A stretch of 64,000 nt of DNA from Tubiluchus corallicola (Eukaryota; Priapulida; Priapulimorpha; Priapulimorphida; Tubiluchidae). Of this stretch, positions 13,701 through 23,700 are shown piece after piece (within the stretch, counting starts at the first letter, position 1; the number at the start of each line of letters is the position of its first letter). The position numbers and the translations under genes are program-made. The DNA lies in assembly GCA_030141605.1 (NCBI GenBank), contig JAQGDQ010000311.1:65001-129000 (forward strand), read 5' to 3'. Under the pieces are notes generated by a model. The model had not been told where the DNA came from, searched no databases, and saw only the letters and a list, made by a program, of their open reading frames with translations.

Positions 13701-15247
13701 TTCCAATACCGAACATCAGTACTCAAAACCCACTGGAGAGAAAGACAGGTGAGCAGAAAGAGAGAGAAATCGAGCGAGAAGGAAGACAGAAAGACAGAAA
13801 GAGAAAGAGAGAGGGTGGGAGGAGAGAGAGAAAGAGAAAGAGAGAGGGAGGGAGGAGAGAGAGAAAGAGAAAGAGAGAGGGAAGGAAAAGAGAGAAGAGG
13901 CTGAAAGAGAGAGTGAGGGAGGAGAGAGACAAAGAAAGAAGAGGGGGAAAGAGAGAGCAGTGACTATACCTTTCAAAATTTTTTTCATGACTGGCTTGAA
14001 GCTTTTTCCTCGTGCCAGAACTTTGATATTTTTTGAAAAAACGTCTTGCAGTTGTGTTTTGTTCATCTTCGTCTGCCCACTGAAAGAAACGACAAAGTTT
14101 CCTGTCTCGACATGCAGAGCAAGCATAAAACGGCCTGCTGCTGGAGTACGCAGTACTCGAGGCACAACGCTGGAACAATATGGTCGGGCCTATAAAAACA
14201 CAAGACACAATCTACTAAAACATCCACTTTATAGAACTTACAATAACAAAGGAGATTGTCAGTAATTAGCACTTTAAACTTTCATTAAATCTTCAATGTT
14301 TAAGTAGTAGTTTCTAGTTATAATTTTACCACAACTTTATTTTGTTATCTTAAAATAAGCAATACTTAGTATTACAAGCAAACGTCATGAGACATTTCTT
14401 TTATTTGTATTTAAAATTTTATGATATTGTCTTTCTATACAATCGAAAACACAGATGAAACAATGCTCAAAATATGCAATGCGCTGAATTAAAGAATTAC
14501 CACTGCAGTCACTCTAAGAAAGACCTGAACTGCATCGGAAAACTTGTCACTCGGTACTCACAATGAATTTTAACATTAATGACAAGTGTTCCGATGCAGT
14601 TCAGGCCTTTCTTTGCTGCAGTTTACCACCAATACTAAAATTACCATAACCAATACTACTTCAATACTAAAGCATCGATGATTTTGCCCCCCCCCCCCAC
14701 CCGACTCATGTTTGATACCTTGAGGATTGGAATTTGACACAAGACATCACACTTTTATAACAAATTGTTCTAACAGCACTAAAAAACTATAGACAAATAT
14801 GCACAGAGATACAAAGTAACACAATTACATCTAGAGTAAACCTTGTTTGGTATTTAGGGCGCACCAATAAAAAATTAGTCTGGAGAAGGTTTTACATAGC
14901 CTTGAGTCAGCGAATGTAAAAATCCTTTATATAATTTTTGTATTAAAATCACTCAAGCGCAGCAAAAGCTCAACTTTTTCCTTAATATAAAGGCTTTTTG
15001 TGCCAGAGTTTTATCACTTCTAGGCTAGGGTTTTCTACTTGGCACAGTATACGTTATTCTCAGACCGGCGGCGTACAGTAATGCGTGTACAGTAGCCATG
15101 AAAAAACTAGGTGTGAAAATGTAATAGCGGTAATAGTAATACTAAGTCAAATATAAGTCTGGAAAACCAGTCAGTATTTTACTCACCATGTTCACAGTGT
15201 GGATGTGAAGAAAGATCACTCTTTGAGTTAACGACAATAAGAGGCAT
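4577..15247 (-). CDS. ZCCHC4: rRNA N6-adenosine-methyltransferase ZCCHC4, complete, ten exons
   Basis: Coding exons in transcript order: 15247-15187, 14189-13970, 11759-11579, 11236-11066, 9701-9491, 8806-8706, 6733-6600, 5957-5882, 5724-5540, 4772-4577. Every junction is GT..AG with matching phase; the sum is 1536 nt, 511 aa plus stop, close to the human length as I recall it. Domains: GRF-type finger (about 17-65: [23 protein letters not shown]), a CxxC..HxxxH element (about 105-125), the methyltransferase core with the catalytic VDPPFG motif (D255-F258), a cysteine-rich CTCHY-like block (about 362-420), a CCHC knuckle (C428xxC431xxxxH436xxxxC441) and a lysine-rich tail (447-511). The family methylates one adenosine of 28S rRNA in the nucleolus. 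The start ATG is the first after an in-frame TAA. Introns carry three MITEs and a LINE end. Confidence 0.93.
5540..5957 (-). CDS. ZCCHC4: ZCCHC4 exons 8-9, CTCHY-like zinc block and CCHC knuckle
   Basis: Exon 8 (5957-5882) encodes YCSKCERW...KHCDVCRTC. Exon 9 (5724-5540) encodes [19 protein letters not shown] and the knuckle [14 protein letters not shown]. These cysteine pairs match the C-terminal zinc region of ZCCHC4, which helps position the rRNA substrate. The intervening intron (5725-5881) is short and unremarkable. Confidence 0.9.
5981..6026 (+). mobile_element. Fragment of pogo-like MITE end
   Basis: TACAGTCGACTTCGGGTATAAGG and the following tens of bases match the terminus of the element at 35919-36397 with a few substitutions. 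It lies in ZCCHC4 intron 7. Confidence 0.5.
7650..8205 (+). mobile_element. TTAA-flanked MITE, copy 1
   Basis: TTAA, then AGGAAGACTGGACAATTGTTTAGAC at the left end and GTTTACACAATCATCCGG..TTTTCCT before TTAA at the right end; the ends are inverted relatives of each other. The interior is shared with four other copies and contains TGACGTCA CRE-like sites. No transposase. A TTAA target is typical of piggyBac-like and some Sola elements; assignment is uncertain. Confidence 0.8.
8473..8557. repeat. Inverted repeat, AT-rich hairpin
   Basis: ACCACGAGTATGAATAA (8481-8497) is mirrored by TTATTCGTACTCGTGGT (about 8540-8556), with TA-rich sequence flanking and between the arms. It lies in ZCCHC4 intron 6 and is probably a small foldback element. 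Confidence 0.6.
8706..8806 (-). CDS. ZCCHC4: ZCCHC4 exon 6 (FPYF...LDYQ)
   Basis: A 101-nt exon between TTTTAG and GTATGT, encoding [14 protein letters not shown] and NMLDYQ, collinear with the segment after DPPF in vertebrate ZCCHC4. It sits between two MITEs in opposite orientation (7650-8205 and 8922-9472). Removing 101 nt would shift the frame. Confidence 0.85.
8922..9472 (-). mobile_element. TTAA-flanked MITE, copy 2 (inverted)
   Basis: Opposite orientation to copy 1: the GTGTAAAC end comes first and the AGTCTAAACAATCATCCGG end last. Both sides carry TTAA. It makes up most of ZCCHC4 intron 5 (8807-9490). Confidence 0.8.
9491..9701 (-). CDS. ZCCHC4: ZCCHC4 exon 5, catalytic DPPF exon
   Basis: It encodes [13 protein letters not shown]... 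and [18 protein letters not shown] is the (D/N)PP(F/Y/W) motif that binds the target adenine in N6-adenine methyltransferases. The donor is A|GTAAGT; a TTAA-flanked MITE begins about 18 nt into the intron. Confidence 0.92.
10218..10595 (+). mobile_element. Non-LTR retrotransposon 3' end (LINE fragment)
   Basis: Plus-strand frame 10218-10415 reads [29 protein letters not shown], split here by position: the AIQLWNSLL and FKSKLKKHL blocks are typical of the last residues of jockey/CR1-like reverse transcriptases. A short 3' UTR ends in AATAAAGATTTTATT and an (ACT)n tail near 10595. It is 5'-truncated and lies in ZCCHC4 intron 4. Confidence 0.75.
12972..13525 (-). mobile_element. TTAA-flanked MITE, copy 3
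   Basis: TTTAAAGGAAAACCGGACG at the left and CCGTTTTCCTTTAA at the right, each with TTAA. Same family and same orientation as copy 2. In ZCCHC4 intron 2. Confidence 0.8.
13742..13958. repeat. GA/CT-rich simple sequence next to a 5' splice site
   Basis: Imperfect (AG)n with GGG interruptions on the plus strand, so polypyrimidine on the ZCCHC4 sense strand, starting about 12 nt inside intron 2. It contains a strong acceptor-like TCTCTTTCAG on the minus strand (AG at 13902-13901). Confidence 0.7.
13970..14189 (-). CDS. ZCCHC4: ZCCHC4 exon 2, GRF zinc finger
   Basis: It follows the acceptor TTTTTATAG and ends at AG|GTATAG. It encodes [20 protein letters not shown], a near-identity block of the family, followed by a basic region. 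The intron after it starts with about 230 nt of pyrimidine-rich simple sequence (13742-13958). Confidence 0.9.
14502..14622. ncRNA. Candidate pre-miRNA-like hairpin or foldback MITE in ZCCHC4 intron 1
   Basis: Left arm 14502-14549 and right arm 14580-14622 are reverse complements with few mismatches. The core CCTGAACTGCATCGGA (14524-14539) pairs perfectly with 14590-14605, and AAGAAAG/CTTTCTT, CTTGTCA/TGACAAG and CTGCAG ends extend the stem to about 40 bp around a 30-nt loop. TTACC flanks both sides (14497-14501 and 14623-14627), which looks like a target duplication, so this may be a small foldback transposon rather than a miRNA gene. Confidence 0.45.
15187..15247 (-). CDS. ZCCHC4: ZCCHC4 exon 1, start codon
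   Basis: It encodes [20 protein letters not shown] plus the first base of Gly21, then GTGAGT. Joined to exon 2 it gives CEHGPTILF, the start of the GRF finger, matching the family. An in-frame TAA lies shortly upstream, which supports this ATG. Confidence 0.8.
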
Positions 15248-17614
15248 TTGCCAGATTTTTTGCAATTTGAATCTTCTGCTTTAATATAAAATTTGGCTGT
15301 AGCAAGAGAATTGTCGTATTACACTTTTAGAGCTTTGAAATGTGACTTATTTATGCGAGCTCAATTTTAGAATGTGACAAATGTAATATAATAGAAATGT
15401 ATATAAAATAAGCGGCCAATGAAGAACAACTACGGGTCTACGGCTCCTGCCGAAGTAATACTTGAAAATAAACAAATCGCCAAAATGACAAGTTACAATA
15501 TCAAAAATCTTTTTCAAGCTGTTGTGCTTGTGAATTCTGTTTGTCCTCAATGCTCTTTCCACTTGTCTTGCTGATCGAACGACCTAGTACGTAGAACTAC
15601 GCTTTAATAGAAACGTATAAATAATAATTATTATGTTTCCAGTTTAATATCTTTACTTATCAATTTTCAGATAATCACACACATTTCAAGTCACATATAA
15701 GAGTCACATAAAAAATTATGAAATTATTTAACATTAGCATTAAAATACCAAAAATAACACTAATCTTTTTTTGCATATAGCAGGTCATAGACGAAAAAAA
15801 ATTGTGTGGTAGCATTAAAAGGAAATTGTATGCAGTCAGGCTCTATTTCAGGGGATGGGGGTTAGGGATACTTCCCAGGGGGGCCTCGCGCCGAGGTAAC
15901 ATTTTTTGCTTTCTGCGAACATACTGCCTCCTCTCTCCCTCTCTCTTTCTCTTGCCTTGTGCTGCTCGGTGCCGATGTTCAGCTGTTTTCAATCTCGGAA
16001 TTTCTAACACCAGCTCATACGGAAGTGGGAGTACGGTATTACATATTGCAAAGATGTTGTTTTTGATTTGACTATTTGACAAGTATTAAGGACTGGTCTT
16101 GAGAAGAAAGCAGTTTTTCTTTCATCTGTTCTTTCCTTTAACAACTGTATAACTCAATATTTTCTCTTCGAAAATGCTTCTCCGGCATTCTAGCAGTTCA
16201 AAAATTTTCTGGGCGCCAACCATGGGCGCTCAATATGTGATTTCCACTTAAGGTCGTTTGAGATTAACACACCCAAATCACGTACAACTTACTTTCTTCG
16301 GTAACACCATATCTCAAATAATAAGGTATTGCAGAATTAGAACAAATACGAGTGCGCTGCATTTGGTTCTGCATATCTAGGCTCTGTATATCTGCCAATA
16401 GTTCTGCATACCTAGGCCTTTAGTAATAATTAAATGTTTTTTATATATTGCTTCCGTAAAAGTTGCTAAGTCAGGTCCTAGATATGTTTATGCTTGGAGG
16501 GTTATAATTATAACACCGAAAGATTTCTTTTATTGCCATTTGTGCTCTTATAGGATTTTTAGCAAATTTTGGTGAGTTGGTATTCTTGGTATTCTTTTAG
16601 ATGACTAAATTTTGAGGGTTTTTATTTTATTGTTCCTATTTTCTAGATTTCTAAGTTTCTCTAGCTGAATACTAAGATGAAATAAAGGCCATTGAATAAA
16701 ATACCTGGTACTTCTCTCGATAACCTTCTGGGTACCAAGTCTTATATAAATACCACCTGTAAGCTGGCCCTAGCCAACCAATTTTTGCCTTTTCGAAGCT
16801 TTTGGCAAGGCACAAGTTCATGCCATAGTCACTTTCCATATGAAGAGGATAAGATATGAACGGAATATTTCCCCGTAGGTTTTAGATGGTTTGGCAAGAT
16901 TTTAGTTTTACAGTAACAGATTTTGTGTCTGTAGTTTCAGTAAGTTAATAAGTTATTTCTCTATGATATTTACTTAACAAACATAAACTAAAGTAAAAAA
17001 AGACAGAAAAGAGCTGGCGAAAAGTCCAAACGTCACCAGGTCAGGCAATCTTATCCCAAATTAAAATTTAAAGAAAATTAAGTGTCAAGTAGGTGTAGAC
17101 AACTAAATAATAATCAACAAAATTTGAAAACAAAATAAAAATAAAAATAATGACAGAACTGCAAAATGTGCATTTGGGTGAATAGGCATGTTGAAACGCA
17201 GCTTGACGTGATCTTGAAATCGAAAGTGGATCAATCAAAGTGGGGGTTGTTAATTGATTTCATTGGTATCTGCAAGCATTCGTAGTTCAGGGCTCAAAAT
17301 AATAACAGTTATCCGCTAGTTGGGAATAGCAGAGAAATTAACCTTTGTTATGTGGTAAACAAGAAAACGTCACTAACTTTTGAAAAAATTTTGTTAGTAC
17401 TTGGCACCGTGTGCTGATGATCATGAGATTCTATAAGAATCTATAAACTTCTTTTGGAACCATTAAATTCAAGGAACGTTTCATTAAAATTCAAGAGATA
17501 CTTTTCCATTTGAAGTTTGTACTTTCGTGTTATACTTGGATTTTAAGGCAAACATTTCTTGTACACTTGTACATACCTCCTGTTTAAAATTTCGAATCTC
17601 TTTAACAGTGAGAT
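15248..17614. other. Divergent intergenic/promoter region of ZCCHC4 and C2orf42
   Basis: It separates the start codons of two head-to-head genes. No further exon could be supported. A 3' splice acceptor (TCTTTAACAG, ending 17608) directly before the C2orf42 ATG suggests that a non-coding first exon and 5' UTR intron of C2orf42 lie here. A higher-GC pyrimidine patch occurs at 15880-16030. Confidence 0.5.
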
Positions 17615-17774
17615 ATGACTGCAAAAGCCCCAACTTCTGACATCAAAACATTGCTCGCAGATCTGGGCAAACCCACTTTACGTGGGGTTAGGAAATGTCC
17701 AAGATGTGGAACACTAAATGGTACAAGGGGGCTCACATGTAAAAATAAACTGTGCGGGGTCGTTTTTAAAGAAG
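17615..17774 (+). CDS. C2orf42: C2orf42 exon with start codon and zinc ribbon
   Basis: It encodes 53 residues with CPRCGT and CKNKLC, a treble-clef/zinc-ribbon pattern C-x2-C-x10-C-x4-C. The ATG lies six bases after a good acceptor, so this is probably the second exon of the transcript. Confidence 0.88.
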
Positions 17775-20700
17775 GTAAGTTATATATAAATTCAGTATTA
17801 TTGCTTCTTTTTAAGCAAAAGAACTTGAAACAGCAGAAACTTTTCCTTCTCTTAGCATTCTGTGTTTCTTACTCGAATTTTTACTTATTCTACATACTGC
17901 ACATCTGTATCATTTCAATGTAAATTCAGTTGGCTGTCAAGACTCAGTGAAGATAAAGTCTTCCTAAAGTTCAGGTTTTTCCATTTACAATCACGTAAAC
18001 AAATGCGAAAAAAGCAGCCATGGATAGCAATTTGCATTTGCAGCTAAAAATTTGAAAATTGGAGCTTGAAAGTTTTATTGCTCGGTGGTTAAAAATTTAA
18101 AGAAAAATTTAAAGAATGGAAAAATCTACCACAGTTAAGTTTGGCACTGTGAGTTGTAATATTAATGGTGTTTTTGTGTTACCTGATTGCGATGTAACTT
18201 TATAAATTGACCAGTTTTGCTGTGATGAGTCTTGTTTTTGTTGTTTGTCATTCTTCATGTAATGAGTTTTTAGCCAGATTTATATTGAGACATCACAATA
18301 GGGAACGTTCTTATTCTAAATTTTTGTGATAAAACTATTTATGTGACAATGCTAATTTGCATCCTAATTAAGAAATTCATGTAGTCGATTCCGTAGCAAT
18401 AATGTATGACATATTAAGGGAGTTGAGTAGAAAAAACTCAATAAGCAAGTATCCCGATGTTTTGCATTCCGAACTAGATACAAGGTATTAATTTTTTTTA
18501 CAATCAAATGCAGATAAATAAGGCAAAAATCAATGAACTGTGATGCTAGTGAATATTTTACTTTTGAGCTTTCTAAAGTTATTTCATTTATAGGTAGTCG
18601 ACGGGCAGCACAAACTTTGGAACCAGTAAAAATTCACACCGGTTCAAATGCACAGGTGTACAGCGTGCGACTTCGCGAACGTGGACCCGACTACCGGGGA
18701 TTTGTTCAACTGCCCATTGTTGAGGGTATTGACCAATCCGAGATTGACCCCACTCTCATAATGCAGCACGGCACGTGCTTTATTGAAGCATGTAGTCGAA
18801 TTAATGATGAAGTGCAGGGTTCGCAGCCATGCCAGCACATCAAAGCAGCCGTGACTAGTTATGTAGATGCAGAGGCATTTCCAATAAATGGTACTGCTCT
18901 AGATTCGATGCAGCATATTACCAGTGAGCTCAAGCATTCAATTTGGTGCTTGGCTACTGAATCACCAGCTCCACTGGTGCAGCGGGTCAGTAAAAATGTA
19001 ATGGTGGTGGCTTGTACACCGACACCCAAATCACCGCTTGGATTTTTACACTTTTTCTTTTCTACTTCGAAGAAGAAAAATCAAGTGGAGTATAAATTCA
19101 ACTGCAGCTGTAAAGAGTTCAAGGTATCTAGCAAATTCCTGCCATTTGGCAAAGTTTCAACAAGCTTGTTTATTGTTGTAAATAATTCAAGTTGTTTTGC
19201 CATTACACTGCCAGAAACAATCATGAAGATTTTTCTAACGTTACCATGTTAATGTCAGTTGCTTGTGATGATACAAGATTAGAACTATGTTACCATATTA
19301 TAGTCAGAGATGTTGTGGAGATGAAATTTTCATTTGGGTTTGCCGATAATTGCGCTTTCGGTTGAGTTTCGGTTTTCATTAAATTTTTAGCAGATATTTT
19401 CGGATGATTTTCGGTAGCATTTTTCCGAGGTTTTACTAGTATCTACCCAATTTACCTTTTCTTTTCTCCTAGATGTCAAAAACTGCTGAAAAATCTTGGC
19501 TAAATTAGTTCAAATAAAACGAAAATTTTGTTTACATAACAGGTTGTTTTGTGACATGGTTTTACCTGCTGATCACTGTGAAATTTTAGGGTCTCCATGC
19601 TCAGTCAATCGAAATATCAAACGATGTTTAATTTTACTTGAGCAAAATGACGTTTATTTTATAATTCATGATTTATAAGCAACCATATATCTGCAAAATA
19701 ATTTTTTTTTATTTTTAATGAAGCATTTTGATCTTTAAATGTTAATTATTAAGGAAACTTAAATCCAAAGACATTATACCACATTTTCTAAGGTAAGTCG
19801 CTCCATCAAACTTGAGGTTCTGTACTATAAAACTTCCTTTTCCTTTTTGTTTTAGAATTTTTATCAGTAATTTTGCATCACAGCAAGAAAAATAAACAAA
19901 AAAACAACAAAATCTTTTACTTATTTTAGAATTTTCTTTTTTCAGTTTTAATATTAGTTGGTTTTGCAAAAGTGTTTTGGCATCAGTTTCCTATGTTGTT
20001 TCGTAAATTTCGGTTTCTAAATTCAGTTTCGGTAACATCCTCATTATGATGGTTGTTAAAATTTTAGAAATTTGAGACTGTTTTTCAGGTTATAACTTTC
20101 TTCATAGAAATGACCTTGGACCGTTTTGAAAAGTATCAATGATCTTATACAGGATGCTGGAGTTAGACAATTTTAATTAAGTAGTTCATTATTTATCTAA
20201 TTAGTTCCTGACATGATATGAATATAATTTATATAATGAGAAATATACTTTGAAATCTGCTGTTTTATATTTTTGAATTTTAGTGTCACAAGATCTTAAT
20301 AAATGATGACTATCAGCGCCGTTGTATACATTTTTATGCATGCATCTGTGCATTTGCTGGCAATCCAAGCCTTGCTGAGGAATTCTCATTCTTCATCAAT
20401 ATCGACCAAGCAGGTGAAAACTTTTACTGCTAATTGAGGTATCAGTGAGTAGCGCAAAACTTTATCATTTTCATGTTAAGCGGTTATTAGTAAAACCCAA
20501 GTTGTAAAATACAGCTAATATACGTAGGGTATATTACAAACCAAAATCTAGCATTTGAAAGTAGGATCTACCTATTAATGGCTGTGACTCTGACCCTAAT
20601 TTGTTTAACGTGTGAATATAACAGACGTATATTTGGCGTTGAGTGCAGAAAGAGTGCTTCTTCATTATCCAGTCTTGAGTAATTATAATATGGATTGAGT

Positions 20701-23700
20701 AGTTTATTATTTCATAATAAATATGGTGAACGTACAAGTAACAAAGTTAGATATATATTATTGACTATGTTGCCCAGTGTTATGTAACTATGTTTTTAGT
20801 GTTAATTTTTATACACATAAATATAAAATACATAAGCTTTAATTTAAATTTGTGTAAATTGAGTTTTGATTTTCATCACTAAAACTTTCTTCTTTATTCA
20901 GCTGTAGTTCAGGAAGAAGCCAGTAAACCACCATTGACTACGACGGACACGGCTGCAGTGTCACTGTTCCAAGACGTCGAGCAGCCATTAGCGGACGCGG
21001 AGCTGGAACCTGGAGCAAATATCCTGGAGGCTGCAGAGCAGGTGATGGTGGGAGAAACTCAACTCATCATACAAGATGAATCTGCTGACATGGAAACGGG
21101 TACGTTGATGTCATTTTGAACAAAAAGATATTAGGGCACAGTATGTGGTTGTCTGTCTGTCTGCCTGTCTGTTCAATAACGTTTATTATGTTAATGTAAA
21201 GTGTGTAAAATGCAGGATGAGGAATGCTAAAATTTAAAACAACATTATTTCATAAGTTATGCAATATACCCATTATGTTAATATCCACCATTAATATCCA
21301 TCAACTGAAATTTACTTTCATGACTTGAAATCTTATGCGACAATGATAAGAATGAGTCTGATAAATTGCATATCATCCTCTTATGTTACGAGCTGCATTT
21401 AACTGCTTGGTGTATAATGACACGTGGAGAGTTTTGTAAAGCTTTCCGCCATTGCTGAATGCAAATTTGTCATTTTGTAATGGGTTTTACAATAATAATA
21501 ATAATAAATTGTGTTAATACAAGTCTACAGAGATTTAGTTTAAACATAATTTATTTAGGATTGGATCAGGCAGTTTGTACAACATGATTTAAGATATTAA
21601 TACACTATTAATACACAGACTTTATACACTATTTACAAGAACATTTACAATAAGAATAGACTATCCTTAGTTTTTAGTATACTTTAGTATACTAAAGTTT
21701 TACTACAGTGATACATTAGACATTAGTAAAAAATGACGGTTAGTAAATATTGATGTATGATTATTTAAGAATGATGCATTTCATATCAGATAGAAACTAC
21801 TGGAAGCGTTTAGTACGTAATATAAAGTCATGTATACATTGGAATATTTTACACTTAGCAACATAGTTAAATTCCTCTTTTCCAAACAATAACAACTTCA
21901 ACAGATCATTAGTTCCTAAGACAGCTATATTAAGGTTTTCGGGCAGAAGTATTGCATTTAATTTATCAAACATAACAACCCTAGTTTGTTGATACATTGG
22001 ACAGTGCAACAAAAAGTGTTCAACAGACTCAAATCGAAATCCACAGTTACAATTCGGCAGTATTGGATGACCGTTATTATCTTTACAGCCTTTAGAGAAA
22101 AGGTTACAGAGATTCATTGGTATGCGGTTCATTAGTTTTATAGCAGTTTTACTAAGTCATGAAAATTTTCTGGCTTCGCTGATTTAGTGCTTGCGTTTTT
22201 TCAGATGTGATGTACAGTCAGTTTGACTTGTTATATAATAGTTTTCAATGTTTCAGTCTTGCCCAGATTTCTAATAGTCATGCATTGCAATGATTATTAG
22301 TATTTTTTGTAAATAGTGTCTTCATAAAAATTAAAATAATGAGTTTTAAATAATGAATTTAACCATAATAAGAAAACATAATGAAATGCAAAGAAGTCGT
22401 TGCTCCATTTATAATGTTTTATCCAAGAACATGGATTTTTCTCAAAAAACACATCTTCTGTTCGGAAACAATGGAGTGTGCGCCAAGAGAATCAGTTATT
22501 GATCAATTGATGGAGCTGCAGCGTGACTGTGGCTGAGCTGTCGGATCCTTGAACGTCTCCATGGCACACGCCTGAGCAAGGTGTATGGAGATCCCGAGTT
22601 GCCCAGACAGCAGGAACCCCCTCTCTTCCTCCCCGGTGTAGTCCAAAGGAAAGCGGAGCGATACGTTTGGCTGCAGGAGCTGCCGGAGTCAGTGAGCATG
22701 CTGCACTGGTCCGCCTTCGGGGCTCCACTCCTGATTTGGAAGGTTTACTCCTCTACACATGGCCGTTGGGTCACTTGACCTCCTCCGCTCTCTAGCCGTT
22801 GGCTGCTTGTGCAGCTCCTCCGCCTAGTGTCGAGACACAGTGTGGGCATCCCGCAATCCTACAGCACCTGGTATTCCTAGGCGGTCACCCATCCAAGTAC
22901 TAACCAGGCTCTATGTTGCGTAACTTCGGTGATCAGACGAGAACCGGTGTTTTCAACGTGATTTGGCCATAGTGTTTTATACATTCCTGTTATTATAGTG
23001 ACACAAGTGCAATTTTCTTTGCACTCAACTGATTTTCAGAGAGCATCTTTGTAAAAATTACTGAATGTTTAATTTGAGCAAAGGAAATTTTTTGACACAT
23101 GGGCATATCATGTTGTGTCAACTGATTCTGTTCTTTCTAATTTAGGGCTTTGTTGTCATCATGTTGTGTGCAAAACACTGTAATAGACCATGGTGAATTA
23201 GTTGCCATTCATTTATAGTAATATAACTTCTGATTGCTTCTGTATTGTAGCACAAGCAGGGAGTGCTTTACTCACGCTACACGATTCTGCTGGGAAGAAA
23301 ACACCGGTCAAGCGTCCATGCTCTGTTATGGCTTCATACTCACCCGCAAAAAAGTCCGGTAAGGTTGTGTTTTTGTTTTAAGTCATTGTCATTTAATAAA
23401 TTTTTTATTTTTATATTTTTTTAAAGCTACCTTATCGTTTTTAATGATCATTATATGTAAAGCAGCTGTTGTTTTATGCAGTTTTGTATTCTTAAATATA
23501 ATGCTCATTTACCCAAATGAAGTGATCATGTTTAGTTTTACCAACATGACCAGCACTGCGAATTTGACACATTTGTTCTATGTTGTTGGCATCCTTCTGT
23601 CTCGGAAGACAATGAAGTGTGCCCCAAGAGAGTCAGTTATTGATCACATTGATGGAGCTGCAGCATCGACTGTGGCTGAGCAGTGCGATCCTTGAACGTC

